A DNA stretch of 64,000 nt from positions 93,974,603 through 94,038,602 of the forward strand of contig NC_090321.1 in NCBI RefSeq assembly GCF_040869045.1, in the 5' to 3' direction. The notes beneath the pieces are model-generated. The model did not search any database and was not told the DNA's origin. It saw only the letters and a list, made by a program, of their open reading frames with translations. A program made the translations under genes and the position numbers. The stretch's first letter is position 1; every line of letters starts with the position of its first letter. This stretch comes from Eurosta solidaginis. Taxonomy: Eukaryota; Arthropoda; Insecta; Diptera; Tephritidae. Shown here one piece after another: positions 34,929 through 45,639 of the stretch.

Positions 34929-36044
34929 CTTAGTCCACTACATGAAATGTTAAATTTTGCTATCAAAAATAAACTTAAAGAATTAAATTGGACAGAAAAA
35001 ACTACTTCAGCTTTTGAAAATGTTAAGAAACTTTTTACACAAAAAACACTACTCACTCACTTTGATAAAAATGGTCAACTATCACTTGCAGTAGATGCAT
35101 CAAATGTTGCAATTGGAGCAGTTCTACAACAAATAACTAATAACTCTTTAGAACCACTTGCATATTTTTCAAGAAAATTAACTCAAACTGAAATTAATTA
35201 CTCTACTTTTGATAGAGAACTTCTAGCAATATACAACTCTATTAAACACTTTAGACATTTTCTTGAAGGAAGAACATTTACTATATACACTGATCATAAA
35301 CCTTTAACACATGTTTTAAATTCAAAAACAGATAGATCACCTCGTCAAACCCGTCATCTTGAATACATTGCACAATTCACCAATGACATTCAATACATTT
35401 CTGGCAAAAATAATACAGTAGCTGATACTCTCTCACGGATTCCAGATATTAATACAATTTTAACAAAAGATATTAATTTTCAAACATTATATGATGAACA
35501 ACGAAAAGATGAAATTCTTAAAAAATTAATTTCAGATCTTAGTTCCAAAAATAATTTAAAAGAAATTAATATTCCTCTTCTAAATCTCAATATTTGGTGT
35601 GACATTACTCAAAAACCTTTAAGACCATATGTTCCTAATTCAATGAGAAAAATTATATTTGACAAAATTCATTGTTTATCTCACCCAAGTGTTCGAACAA
35701 CTAGACGTCTCATTCAATCTAAATATTTTTGGCCAGAAATGCGTAAGGAAATTAATAATTGGGCAACTAGTTGTATTAGTTGTCAAAAATGTAAAATTTC
35801 TAAATATACGAAAAGTCCTATTCAAAAAATTGATATTCCTTCAGGACGATTTGAACATATACATATGGATCTAGTTGGTCCACTACCTATATCCCAAGAA
35901 AATCGGTATATATTGACTATTCTCGATAGACATACACGTTGGCCAGAAGCATATCCATTAAAAGATATTTCAGCAAAAACAGTATCTACTACATTTGTTC
36001 AAAATTATGTTCCTCGTTTCGGTATTCCACTCGAAATTACGTAG
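34929..36044 (+). pseudogene. RNase H and integrase N-terminus/core of CsRn1-like element
   Basis: One long frame of about 370 codons with a stop just upstream at 34926, so no proper start. Residues ~15-165: RT connection (LNWTEKTTSAFENVKKLF) and RNase H with LSLAVDASNVAIGAVL, DRELLAIYNSIKHFRHFLEG and TIYTDHKPLTHVL. Residues ~225-285: the HHCC zinc site (IHCLSHPSVRTTRRLI ... CISCQKCK). Residues ~290-365: integrase core with FEHIHMDLVGPLP (first catalytic Asp) and LTILDRHTRWPEAY. A frameshift at about 36040 breaks the frame before the second Asp. Confidence 0.85.
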
Positions 36045-36740
36045 ATCAAGGTTCACAATTTACATCTAAATTATTCACTGAATTAACTGTTTTATTAGGA
36101 GCTCATAAAATTCACACTTCTCCATATCACCCACAGTCAAATGGAATGATTGAAAGATTTCATAGAACTTTAAAAACGGCAATTACTGCTTCGGACGACT
36201 CCACACATTGGAGGAGCTCATAAAATTCACACTTCTCCATATCACCCACAGTCAAATGGAATGATTGAAAGATTTCATAGAACTTTAAAAACGGCAATTA
36301 CTGCTTCGGACGACTCCACACATTGGTCAGAGATTTTACCTTGGATACTTTTAGGCTTACGAACTTCTACTAAAGAAGATTTGAAATGCTCTTCCGCTGA
36401 ACTTGTATATGGACAAACAATTAGAATTCCTGGCGAATTAGTTGTTTCTAATTATAATAATGAAATTGATAATACAAATGAAACTTTTACTAAACTTAGA
36501 AAACATTTCTCAATTGTACGATCAAAAATAACTCATCATATCAAAGGAAATGATTTTATTCCAAAAAATTTAGATACTTGTGAATACGTCTTTCTTAAAG
36601 TTATTCATAAGTCTAATTTACAACCACCTTACGAGGGACCATTTAAAGCTATTTCCAGACAAAATAAAACATTCAAAATTCAACATGGTAATACTATTAA
36701 AACTGTTTCCATAGATTTACGCACATATAATTATGACTAA
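36045..36740 (+). pseudogene. Integrase C-terminal part of CsRn1-like element, with internal duplication
   Basis: After the frameshift, DQGSQFTSKLFTEL (second catalytic Asp) and HPQSNGMIERFHRTLK (catalytic Glu) are read. A 115-bp duplication repeats the Glu motif and shifts frame again; the second copy (36261-36740) runs on through TKEDLKCSSAELVYGQTIRI to the C-terminus and stops at 36740. The final part includes a chromatin-proximal basic tail typical for gypsy integrases (YEGPFKAISRQNKTFKI). Confidence 0.8.
36097..36326 (+). repeat. 115-bp perfect-looking tandem duplication inside integrase
   Basis: aggagctcataaaattcac ... cacacattgg occurs at 36097-36211 and again at 36212-36326. Because 115 is not a multiple of three it destroys the reading frame. 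Confidence 0.9.
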
Positions 36741-36838
36741 TACACGAAACAAAAATACACTACACTCCACAAAAAAAATTTCATTTAACATTAATTAATA
36801 TTTAATTTTATTGATCGTTTCAATGGAGGGGGAGTAAA

Positions 36839-37315
36839 TGTGTGGTCTATACTAAGTTCTTTATTTTATTTATATTAATACTTTTACTTGTTTCTTACTT
36901 GTGATTTTTAAATTTTTTTAAAATAATTAAGTTACCTTTTTTTAAATGAAAATTTTGGAAGTTATCAAAATAAGAAAATTATGTTAGAATATAAAATTTT
37001 GTTAAACGAATTAATATTTCAAAATAATTCAATAAAAATTTATAGAATAAATAGTTTATTATAATTATTCTATAGACGCGCCAAATTTCTATTGTAGTCA
37101 TATATAAGACCAACTGAACCTTAATAAGGTTAAGCTACGCCTCACATTTTTAGAAATTTCACGCGCCCAATGCTTTTATTTAATTGTCTGATCAACGCAC
37201 TAGATTGATAAGGAGTGTGATGACTAGTACCTAAGACCTGCCTAATTATTTTCTAGCTTTTCGTATTATTATTATTTCATGTAAGTATTGTTTTCAATAA
37301 AACCGTTTAACTTAA
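36839..37315 (+). repeat. 3' LTR of CsRn1-like element
   Basis: A polypurine tract (atggagggggagtaaa, 36823-36838) precedes TGTGTGGTCTATAC at 36839. Inside are a TATA-like tatataag (37101-37108) and a polyadenylation-type aataaa (37296-37301). The right end is blurred by a T-rich run near 37315-37330, so the exact boundary is estimated. Confidence 0.7.
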
Positions 37316-37339
37316 AAATTTTTTTTTTATTATTTTTTT

Positions 37340-37910
37340 ATTTAGCACACATATAGTAATAGGAGTAAAGCGTCTACCAAATTTCATCATGATATCTTTA
37401 ACGACTGCCAAATTACAGCTTGCAAAACTTTTAAATTACCTTCTTTTAAAAGTGGGCGGTGCCACGCCCATTTTCCAAAAATTTTCTATTTTTCAATTTT
37501 GCGTCATAAGGTTAACGCACCTACCAAGTTTCATCGCTTTATGCGTCTTTGGTAATGAATTATCGCACTTTTTCCGTTTTTCGAAATTTTCGATATCGAA
37601 AAAGTGGGCGTGGTTGTAGTCCGATTTCGTTCATTTTAAATATCGATCTGAAAGGAGCGTCCAGCAACCTACCTACCAAATTTCATCAAGATACCTCAAA
37701 ATTTACTCAAGTTATCGTGTTTACAGACGGACGGTCACACGGACGGACGGACAGACGGACGGACATGGCTAAATGAATTTCTTTTTTCACCCAGATCATT
37801 TTGATATATAGAAGTCTATATCTATCTCGATTAGTTTATGCCGTTACGGATTACCGTTATGCGAACAAAGTTAATATACTCTGTGAGCTCTGCTCAGCTG
37901 AATATAAAAA
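37340..37910 (+). repeat. Interspersed repeat R, copy 3 (right half)
   Basis: From agcacacatatagtaatagg it follows copy 2 from 28725 on: taacgactgcca, gtgggcggtgccacgccca, tttcgatatcgaaaaagtgggcgtgg, a long gacggacagacgg run near 37740-37765, the gattagtttatgccgttacgg terminal stem, and tgctcagctgaatataaaaatg at the end. The left half is missing, replaced by the LTR. Confidence 0.8.
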
Positions 37911-38327
37911 TGAGTAAGAATGTGTGCTGTTCCAAATTTTTTTTTCAAAAATTGTTGAGCCATATCAACGAATGTTTCATACAAACATGAACAGCATTAC
38001 TTCGTTGCCAGCCAGAAACACAAATGTGCCACATTCATTTTTCCGGCTCAACTTCGTGTGATTGAATTATACATTCGTGAAAATGACATTACAAATTATT
38101 TGGGTTTCTATGTACGTAGGCTCTGGGTTTAAATAGGGCCTAGAGAATCTAAAGGGTAATATAACGAGGCCTCTAACACAATATTGGAAGAAAAATTGCA
38201 CATTCATGCTTCTGGCTAGCGGGCGACGATATGTATCATACATATGTACACACATAAAAATTTTTTTAGTAGGTCATGAAAAAACCTTAAAAATCAAAGT
38301 CGAAAAAAGTCTAAAAAATTAAATTTC
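37911..38327. other. No recognisable feature
   Basis: AT-rich with no supported frame or repeat. Confidence 0.4.
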
Positions 38328-38440
38328 GGAGGCTCGAAAATTATTTTTTTGGGTAGGTATGCGTAGTGGAATTTTTTTCCTGAGCCCAAATCCTATCGAA
38401 AAATCGATGGCGCGATATCGGTTAATAAATCGACCCAGTC
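38328..38440 (+). repeat. Single arm of the foldback element
   Basis: Matches the right arm at 31060-31177: ggctcgaaaatt, gtatgcgtagtggaa, tcctgagcccaaatcctatcg, atcgatggcgcgatatcgg, ttaataaatcgacccag. It keeps ggttaataaatcg intact, showing that the 16 nt in the 31-kb right arm are an insertion. No left arm is present. Confidence 0.8.
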
Positions 38441-39097
38441 TAACCTACATACATACATAGATATGTACATACATACTTATGTATGTCGCTAGTGGAGTAA
38501 TGCACAATTATTCAAAATCAATCAATTGATCCATTTGATCGGAATGTTAACAAAGGGTTAGTTATCAACATCCTAAAAATATTATTCAGCTTATACTTTA
38601 TTTCATTGCCCAACAAAAACTGGACTAAGCTGTTTTTAGCTTGTTTGTAAAATTTTAGAAAAAAGCTAGCGTTAAGGTAAGCAGAAATCGAGGCGTAGTA
38701 ACTTTATTAAAGCAACATCAGCCTAATATTGTTTTCGTTCCGGGTGTTTGCCATTCGATCGATTGGGTGTTTTATGCGCTGCGGTACTATTATCGAGCGA
38801 AATTGAATATTGAATCCACAGTTGGATTTTGGGGACAGGTTCGAAAACGCGTTTGGGAACAATTCATTTCCCAGTCTTTCCAGGTTTGTTTTTGAATTTT
38901 TAGTTTTGCCACAGGTGGGGCGAGTTAAGTACTATAAATAACATGATACGAAGCAGCGAAATAAAATTCAATTTATTTATGTATTTTTTAAAGACGGAAT
39001 AAGTGCTGCCATGACTTTTTTATATCAAACGCTCCAATTGAACTAATGAACAATTCAAATATTTATTCTCAGTCATGAAGAACAATGTGATATTGGC
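38441..39097. other. No recognisable gene
   Basis: A catacatacata microsatellite patch near 38447-38480; otherwise nothing supported. Confidence 0.4.
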
Positions 39098-39365
39098 GGC
39101 CGCCGTGGTGTGGTGGTGGCATGCTTCGCCTACCACACCGAAGGTCCAGGGTTCTTCTTCCGGGCAAAGTGACATCCAAAATTTAGAAATAAGTTTTTTC
39201 AAATACAAACAAGTTTTTCTAATCGGGGTCGCTCCTCGACAGTCCCGCGTGTATTTACGCCCTGAAAATATTTCAGTGAAAAAACATCTGTTTTGCAGAG
39301 GCGTTCGGAGCCGTTATATAACATGTAGGCCGTTCCGCCAATTTATAGGGAAAATTTACTTATAA
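39098..39365 (+). repeat. tRNA-derived SINE, nearly complete but diverged
   Basis: Head ggccgccgtggtgtggtggt (A-box-like), ccagggttcttcttccggg where the B-box has decayed, then gggcaaagtgacatccaaaa, tttttctaatcggggtcgctcctcgacag, and a tail gttccgccaatttataggg. Its 3' half is of the gttcggagccg type shared with the 33437 fragment rather than the ggaagagaagctcgg type at 61834, so two SINE subfamilies are present. Confidence 0.75.
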
Positions 39366-39530
39366 ATATGAGCAGGTATGGGTTCTTCATGCGGCATTCT
39401 CTTGCATTCAAACCTGCATAAAAGGGAGCATAAGCGCGTACTGAATATGTAAAAGAGATGAGTCTAACAAGCAATTGCGAAACTCATGTTGAGCAATGGG
39501 AGTGAAAAAGTTTGAATCACTTATATTAAC

Positions 39531-39994
39531 TCAACTAACTGTTGGCAAGTTAAAGTCACCAACAGCAACAAGCCGATCGTTATCTCCCAACTGCGAATGC
39601 AAATCGCAGATGGCCGAGCTATGACTAGCATAAACATCCATATCCGAACGAGGTGGTATATATGAACAGCAAACAATTACGCTATAGCTACCGAATGAAA
39701 GCCTAACTGCTATGAATTCGATATGAGAGACATTGTCCAGCGAAATCAACTCAGATGATAGGTTAGATTCAACAGCAATAAGGACAGCTCTCGCTCTAGA
39801 GATGCGATCACGCCGATAAACAGCATATTTATTTGAAAAAACGTCAGGATTGTAATTACCAGGCTTTAGTCAGGTCTCCGTAAAGGCTACAACTTGTGCA
39901 GAAAAGTTGAAAGAATTAAGGAAGAATGGAACAAGTTTTGATCGTAAACCACGAACATTTTGGTAATTAATGAGAAAACGGGACAGATCAGCAA
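39531..39994 (-). pseudogene. ORF2 endonuclease N-terminus of CR1-like element
   Basis: Minus-strand reading gives LINYQNVRGLRSKLVPFF, VVAFTET.LKPG (catalytic Glu; an in-frame stop follows where Trp is usual), YAVYRRDR, then in 39531-39749 IEFIAVRLSFGSYSVIV, SYIPPRSD and LVAVGDFNLPTVS (catalytic Asp and Asn). The frame is then lost. The family nicks target DNA for reverse transcription. Confidence 0.75.
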
Positions 39995-41151
39995 TTACCT
40001 TTGTGTTGTTATTACTGTGTTCGTCATACCGTTTTTTGGCTGTAATAAAGCAGGTTCGGCCTTCGCCTTTCTTGTGAACAAGTGAACCACAGTATGCTTA
40101 GGCAAAAAAGAGGAATCAAGTACCTTATCGATATATTCATCTGAAAGAGATACTTTAAATGAGGAGATGTCTCTCTCATATTTAAAGTTAAATTTATACA
40201 CATTGATGTTACTACTGGGTGCAGCACCAAGCTTAGAGCAAACGTAATGAGCAATATCATTTTCGGTAAGCGAGGAGTGTAATCGGGACACAAATACAGC
40301 CCTACGATGTGGCACGGCAGTCACCTGCAAAGGAGTAGCGGATAGCGCACCAGAGAGCTGGGAAGGAGCGGCTGTTATAGGACAGTTGACAGAAAACGCA
40401 TTGCTTGACCTAGCGTTCGTTATCGAGCCCGTCAATGAAGTACTATTTTTTTCAGGTACACATGTATCGCTAGCAACAACCCCAGTATCGGTAACTGTTA
40501 TTGTTGGAGCTAAAGATACCGGTGGAGGTGTAGGATGAATTGGGGAGTCCAGCGAAATCAACATTGGTGACGTAGAACAAACAGCCGCAAAGGTACCACT
40601 ATTAGTTGGTGCATCATTTAATTTGCCAGAGATCGTCTCGCTAGAAATCTCGACAGAGCTTTGTGGAGATTCCTGAGCTGCATTCTTCATAACGTCTTTG
40701 GCAAGCCTGTTCGTATCAGTCAACGCGGTTGAAGGGACATTCGTAGGAGGACAGCTGTGCCCCTGACTCGAAGACAATTTTGAATTATTGTTGGGCATAC
40801 GTTACGGGGATTCGTTTTGGGGATTCAGATATCACTTTCAATTTTTTAAAGTCAGCTTCCATCGTTTTGAATCTTTCATTAAGGTCACGAAAGCCAATAA
40901 AAATGTTTTTGAACTCTTTCTGAGTTTGCCTCATAAAAGGTCGCATGTCATTTTCTACGGAACGACAATCATGACATGTCCAGTTCAGTCCAATTTTGCT
41001 GGATATTAGGTCAACAACCCGACCACCTATGTGAGAGAAACCGGCACAGATAACATGAGCCATATTATCACAGAGCCAACAACAAACATAAGTATCACAA
41101 CGGGAAATTTTCTTTTGATTGGTGCACTTCTTGACACAGCAATCCTACATA
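39995..41151 (-). pseudogene. ORF1 of CR1-like element (PHD-like finger)
   Basis: The N-terminal frame (to 40785) has a Cys-rich PHD-like module: CCVKKCTNQ, CDTYVCCWLCDNMAH and GLNWTCHDCRSVE, then a charged predicted helix (RQTQKEFKNIFIGFRDLNER). A frameshift near 40790 leads to 39995-40798, a Ser/Thr/Pro-rich linker and a C-terminal folded block (RRAVFVSRLHSSLTENDIAHY ... FKVSLSDEYIDKVLD) that looks RRM-like by pattern. Such proteins are thought to bind element RNA. Confidence 0.7.
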
Positions 41152-41341
41152 ATTTCAAAGTTAAACAAACCCAAAAGAAAAATAGGCAACAGAAACTACA
41201 AGTATAGGATAAATTGAACAGCTGTTCAAAAAATATGGGAGAGAGTTATTTTGGAGCACTGGATGCAAATCGCAAGACAGCGTCAGAAACGATATAATAT
41301 AGAGACATTGCATAGACGAAAAATCGTGTGAGGCAAGCTTC

Positions 41342-41571
41342 ACAAAATTCTAGTAGGTAACATTCACCACTTACCACAGCAGAATTTGTTAAACTGCCAC
41401 TGTCTGTATTTGTTATTTAATAATTATTTGTACACTTTTTATTCAGCTAATGTGTTCAGAATTTTAACTTTTACTCACTTAAACTCCAATCAGTGTATTT
41501 CTGTGCTTAAATTATGTTAAAAATTGTGTTAAAGTTTTTGGTGTGGTGAAAGTGACCTACTAGAATTTTGT
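41342..41571. repeat. 230-bp inverted-repeat (MITE-like) element
   Basis: acaaaattctagtaggta..attcaccac at 41342-41370 is mirrored at 41543-41571, 27 of 29 positions agreeing. The interior is AT-rich and non-coding. I see no convincing target duplication at the edges, so it could also be a rearrangement product. Confidence 0.65.
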
Positions 41572-41933
41572 TACGCTCCGCTTCTTTCCACCGAAGTTCG
41601 CGCATGCAATATCTTTATATTCAAAAATTTTTGACAGCGTATATCTAGCAGCGAACACAACAGAAAGCAAAAAGGGCACACAATGACTTGCTAATAGCAG
41701 CTACCAACAAAAAGGTATACAGGTTGTCACAAATTTTTGTGAAAATCTATGATCTATGAACACACATTTAAATTGCACAAAAAGCTACTATGTATATTGC
41801 ACTGTGTAAAGATTTAATATGAAATTAAATTTATAAACTGTTTTCTATTATATGTATATTAATGAATATTTATAAAAGATAAAACTTGTTTACAAAGTAA
41901 AAAGAATAACAATTCGGAGAGCGATCAAAAACA
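41572..41933. other. No recognisable feature
   Basis: AT-rich spacer between the inverted-repeat element and the family C 5' LTR. Confidence 0.4.
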
Positions 41934-42443
41934 TGTCCGCGCACGGCAAGGTTACCAGATCATCTCTACGCCGATACTGAGCAGTGACTTGTATGCGCAT
42001 AACCAAATTAATCATTATGTCTACACATATGTCCATACAAGCAGCGGAGAGCAACACACAAACACATGCATATATCTGAGATACTCCCAAAAGTAGGCAA
42101 TATTTTGTGCAAATATCACTCACACATACACGCGCATATGAGAAGCTATACACGTGCATCTGTAGTTATAATTTTTTTTTTTTTTTTTTTTTAACTAAGT
42201 AAATTCTGGAAACGCTTAGAAGTATGGAACGAGGAAATCGAAGAGTATAAAAGAGCGCAATCTGAGCAATCAGCGATGAGTTTGATTTAAGCGCGCTATC
42301 TGTCGGGAAGTAGTAGTATTGTGAAGTACTTGAATAAAGACCATTTTGCATTATTGAATAGTGGAGTTATTTATTCAACAGTTTAGTGATTCGAACGTTA
42401 GTAGAAGATTTGGAATAAGCGAAATTTCAGTAAATTAGTTACA
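41934..42443 (+). repeat. 5' LTR of family C copy 2
   Basis: Starts TGTCC, ends GTTACA. It has a TATA box tataaaag at 42246-42253 and an aataaag near 42333. A poly-T run of about 20 (42173-42193) replaces ttttatagctag of the 3' LTR. The first ~25 bp differ from the 3' LTR but resemble copy 3. Confidence 0.8.
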
Positions 42444-42502
42444 ATTGGTGTCAGAGGTGGGATTGTTGAATAAATTCCGAAGATTGCGAATACAACTTGG
42501 AC

Positions 42503-43670
42503 ATGGCAAAGTTGAGTGAATTGAGGATTCAGCAACTGAAGTAGGAGTGGGAGAGCCATGGATTGAATACAACCGGCAATAAGATCGAACTTCAAGCACG
42601 GCTACAGGAGGTATTGGAGTTGGAAGGAATTAACGTGGACGAGTATGTCTTTTATCCTGATGTAGAAGAATCAACAACAAAAATTTAAGAGAAAAACGAA
42701 ACATCGCAGACAGTTACCAGCACAGACTTGAACATGATATTGGCTGCAATATCTGCACAAACATCGACAGTAACATCAATGTCGTCGCAAATATCATCTC
42801 AACTGGAAGAACAGAAGACATATATGGCATCACAACTGGAAATACAGGAGGCACGCATTTCAGAAATGTCATCGCAAATATCATCCAAGATGGAATCACA
42901 GGACACACGTATTTCAGAAATGTCGTCAGAAATAACATCTAAAATAGAAGTACAAGAGGGACGTATATCAGAAATGTGGGCACAAATTTCAGCACAGGTA
43001 TCATCGCAGATCTCTGCATAACTGGAAGCGAAGATAAAGTTGCTGCACTGTTCGTGGCTTTAAAAGGACCAGCTCCTGAGATCTTACAGACCATCCCAGA
43101 GTAAGAACGTAACAGTTATGAAGTATTGATGGCTGCTATAGAGAGACGATACGGAACCGAGCATAGGAGACAGATATACCAAATGAAGTTACTGAACCGC
43201 TTCCAGAGGCTTGGTGAAACATTTCCAGAGTTTGCGTCGTATGTTGAAAGGCTGGCACATTTAGCGAATGCGGACGCACCCGTGGAATACACTGAAAGGG
43301 TAAAAATTCAGAGCTTTATAAGTGGCATACCGGACGTCGAAACAAAGCGAGCTACGTACGCAAACGCAAAGCCAACATTCGCAGAAACGGTATCACATGC
43401 TCTGATTCAGGAAACAGCGTAGCTTCTGTGTTAGCCAGCGTGGAAGTAGAAAGGCCAGAGTGGGTAGACGCAATTGTAGAAGCTTTAAAAGGAACGAAAC
43501 AGAAGAACAATGGTGCAATCAAATGTTTCAAGTACGGTCACCCAGGTCACATTGCTCGTCATTGCAGCACCGGTCCTGGTAGTTCCAACTTGGGTCGCCT
43601 TAAACGCAAAGCTGGAAGAGATAAGCAAGAGCGAGTCAGATGTAAAGGTCGAAAAACTTGCCCCAGCTAT
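42503..43670 (+). pseudogene. Gag of family C copy 2 (broken)
   Basis: Begins MAKLSELRIQQLK at 42503, a SAP-like start as in copy 1, with an early in-frame stop. 42728-43021 encodes a repetitive coiled-coil region built on MSSQISS..E.QD.RISE. 43126-43422 encodes the capsid-like part (QIYQMKLLNRFQRLGETFPE). The zinc knuckle at 43518-43566 reads CFKYGHPGHIARHC, so its second Cys is lost, unlike copy 1. At least three frame breaks occur. Confidence 0.75.
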
Positions 43671-44190
43671 TGAATGTCCCGTTATATCTGTGTCGCAAAT
43701 TGGAAGGAAATCAAGCAGTCTTACCGTCAGAGGGAATATCGATGGCAAAGAACGTGTACTGACTTTAGATACGGGCGCATCTCATTCCTTGATTCGATCT
43801 GGTTTGGTTAACAGGAGAGTAAAGTCATTACCTGGAGCAAGGTTGCGGACGTTCGCTGGCGAGTATAACCAAGTCCTGGGAGAAGTGATCTGTGAAGTCT
43901 TAATTGGGAAGGTCATGGTTCTACACAAATTCGTTGTGGCGGAGATCGTTGATGAAGTCATATTGGGAGTGGGCTTCTTAGTTGACCATGACATCAGGAT
44001 CGATATTTGGACAAATATTATGCGCTATAAAAACAAGGATGTGCCACTTAACTTTAGTTTGGAGAAAGGGTTCAGCAGTAAGCGAGTGCTGGTGGAGGAG
44101 ATTCGACAGAGACCACAAAAGTCAAGGAATGTAGATCGGGCAAAGGTTGATGGAACGAGTGGGCCAAAAAAAAAAACAAAACCGAATTAA
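43671..44190 (+). pseudogene. Retropepsin of family C copy 2
   Basis: Protease with an intact active-site strand, RVLTLDTGASHSLIRS, and the second hydrophobic strand EVILGVGFLVDHDIRI. The frame is open from upstream gag sequence to 44190. It would process Gag and Pol; the pol that should follow is deleted after a Lys-rich stretch. Confidence 0.75.
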
Positions 44191-44695
44191 CCTGGGGGAG
44201 AAACACTGGCATTGAAAAACCCTAATGGACGCATTAAAACCAACGAAAGAATTTTCCAGAAAGAATGCAAGGGTCGTTTCAAGCCAGGGCGCACTACTGT
44301 TGGGGAACGTCGGAACGATACTGATTATGTGAAACCAATCCATCAAGAGCAAGCTCTACAAAGTAGTTCATTGGTCAAATAACAGAGTGCGAGGGAACGA
44401 TCCAGGATAATGAGTAGTAAGATGAAGCTCAGGTACGATGAGCACAATAATTAGTAAGGTTTCTTGGAGGGAGATTTGGTACTGTTATACAACCCTCAGC
44501 GGCGGAAAGGTATTCCATCCAAATGTCGGAGCAGTTAGGAAGGCCCGTACAAAGTTGTGAAATCGATGATACCATCTACCGCATACAAACCATTGGGAAA
44601 CCACGAAATAGGAGAGTGGTACATTTGGAGATGATAGCGGCGTTTAGATCAGGAAATTTCTCTGATCGGGGCGATCAGACTTAGGTGGAGGGCAG
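44191..44695 (+). pseudogene. Integrase C-terminal remnant of family C copy 2
   Basis: In one frame RSRIMSSKMKLRYDEHN (near 44400-44450) and GDLVLLYNPQRRKGIPSK (near 44475-44525) match RTKIMSDKMKARYDK and GDLVLLYNPQRKKGLSPK of copy 3. Stops interrupt it. The catalytic core is absent. Confidence 0.7.
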
Positions 44696-45207
44696 TGTGA
44701 TGAATACTAGCAACACTAAGGAGTACTACCAATTTCTCTAAGCCGATACTGAGCAGTGACTTGTATGCACATAACCAAATTAATCATTATGTCTACACAT
44801 ATGTCCATACAAGCAGCGGAGAGCAACGCACAAACATATTCATATTTCTGAGATAGTCCCAAAAGTAGGCAATAATTTGTGCAAGTATCACTCACATATA
44901 CACGCGCATATGAGAAGCTATACACGTGCATCTGTAGTTATAATTTTATAGCTAGTAACTAAGTAAATTCTGGAAACGCTTAGAAGTATGGGACGAGAAA
45001 ATCTAAGCGTATAAAAGAGTGTAATCTGAGCAATCAGCGATGAGTTTGATTTAAGCACGCTATCTGTCGAAAAGTAGTAGTATTGTGAAGTACTTGAATA
45101 AAGGCCATTTTGCATTATTGAATAGCGGAGTTATTTATTCAACAGTTTAGCGATTCGAACGTTAACAGAAGGTTGCAAATAAGAGGAATTGCACTAAATT
45201 CGTTACA
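44696..45207 (+). repeat. 3' LTR of family C copy 2
   Basis: Starts TGTGATGAAT directly after ggtggagggcag and ends CGTTACA. TATA box tataaaag at 45010-45017; aataaag near 45101. Close match to the 5' LTR from the agccgatactgagcag phrase on. Confidence 0.85.
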
Positions 45208-45639
45208 ATATGTATACTACCCGTATGGATACAAGAAGGGTCTGTCGGACACTTTCCATAGAGGTACAAAGAGGGTGTGTCGAACAGTATCGAAAGGAGT
45301 ACAAAGAGGAAGTGTCGAACATTGCAAAAAGGATCTGTCCGACAGTACCCGTAGGAGTATAAAGAGGACCAGTCTAACACTACCCGTTCAGGAATAAACA
45401 GGTACAATTGGTCTCTCCATAGGACATGCTCAAACAAAAGGGACCACTCCAACCCATATGAAGAGATCAGAACTGGCTACAGGCGCATACTTCTTTGCGA
45501 CTCATCCTAGATTCATACGTTTGAATGGACTAGTCGCATTTTTTCTAGGACAATAACAAAAGCAATTGTATAAAGCAATATGAGCATTTCTCGCTAATCA
45601 AATACCGTCAATAACAAAAACTAAAATAACAAAGTTTTT
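45208..45639. repeat. Imperfect short direct repeats
   Basis: 45230-45400 contains several variants of a 35-45-bp theme (gg.tctgtcggacac, ggagtacaaagagg, agtgtcgaacat, ctgtccgacagtaccc). No protein. The remainder to 45639 is unremarkable. Confidence 0.5.

Larger units (their letters stand above)
34929..37315 (+). mobile_element. CsRn1/Kabuki-like gypsy LTR element, 5'-truncated
   Basis: Plus-strand 3' half of an LTR element: RNase H, integrase, polypurine tract and one LTR. No gag, protease or RT core and no 5' LTR are found to the left. The right LTR ends against repeat R copy 3. The CsRn1-type assignment rests on the HFRHFLEGR..TIYTDHKPL and SPRQTRHLEYI motifs of the RNase H and the HMDLVGPLP of the integrase; it is an inference by eye. 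Confidence 0.75.
39531..41345 (-). mobile_element. CR1-like non-LTR element, 5' part only
   Basis: Minus-strand 5' untranslated region, ORF1 with PHD-like finger, and the N-terminal half of the ORF2 endonuclease. It stops at about 39530, before the RT. LINEs are normally truncated at the 5' end, so this 3' loss must have arisen by later deletion or rearrangement. A 230-bp inverted-repeat element lies immediately upstream. Confidence 0.7.
41934..45207 (+). mobile_element. gypsy-type LTR element, family C copy 2 (pol-deleted)
   Basis: Both LTRs are present (41934-42443, 44696-45207) with gag, protease, and only the end of integrase between them; RT, RNase H and most of integrase are missing. 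The primer-binding region ttggtgtcagaggtgg follows the 5' LTR and a polypurine stretch (aggtggagggcag) precedes the 3' LTR. The LTRs differ at many positions, so the insertion is not recent. No matching target duplication was seen (aaca left, atat right). Confidence 0.85.

Noticed and set aside
40788..41009. Plus-strand frame in the CR1-like ORF1 region
   Set aside because: Antisense shadow of the ORF1 finger and helix region.
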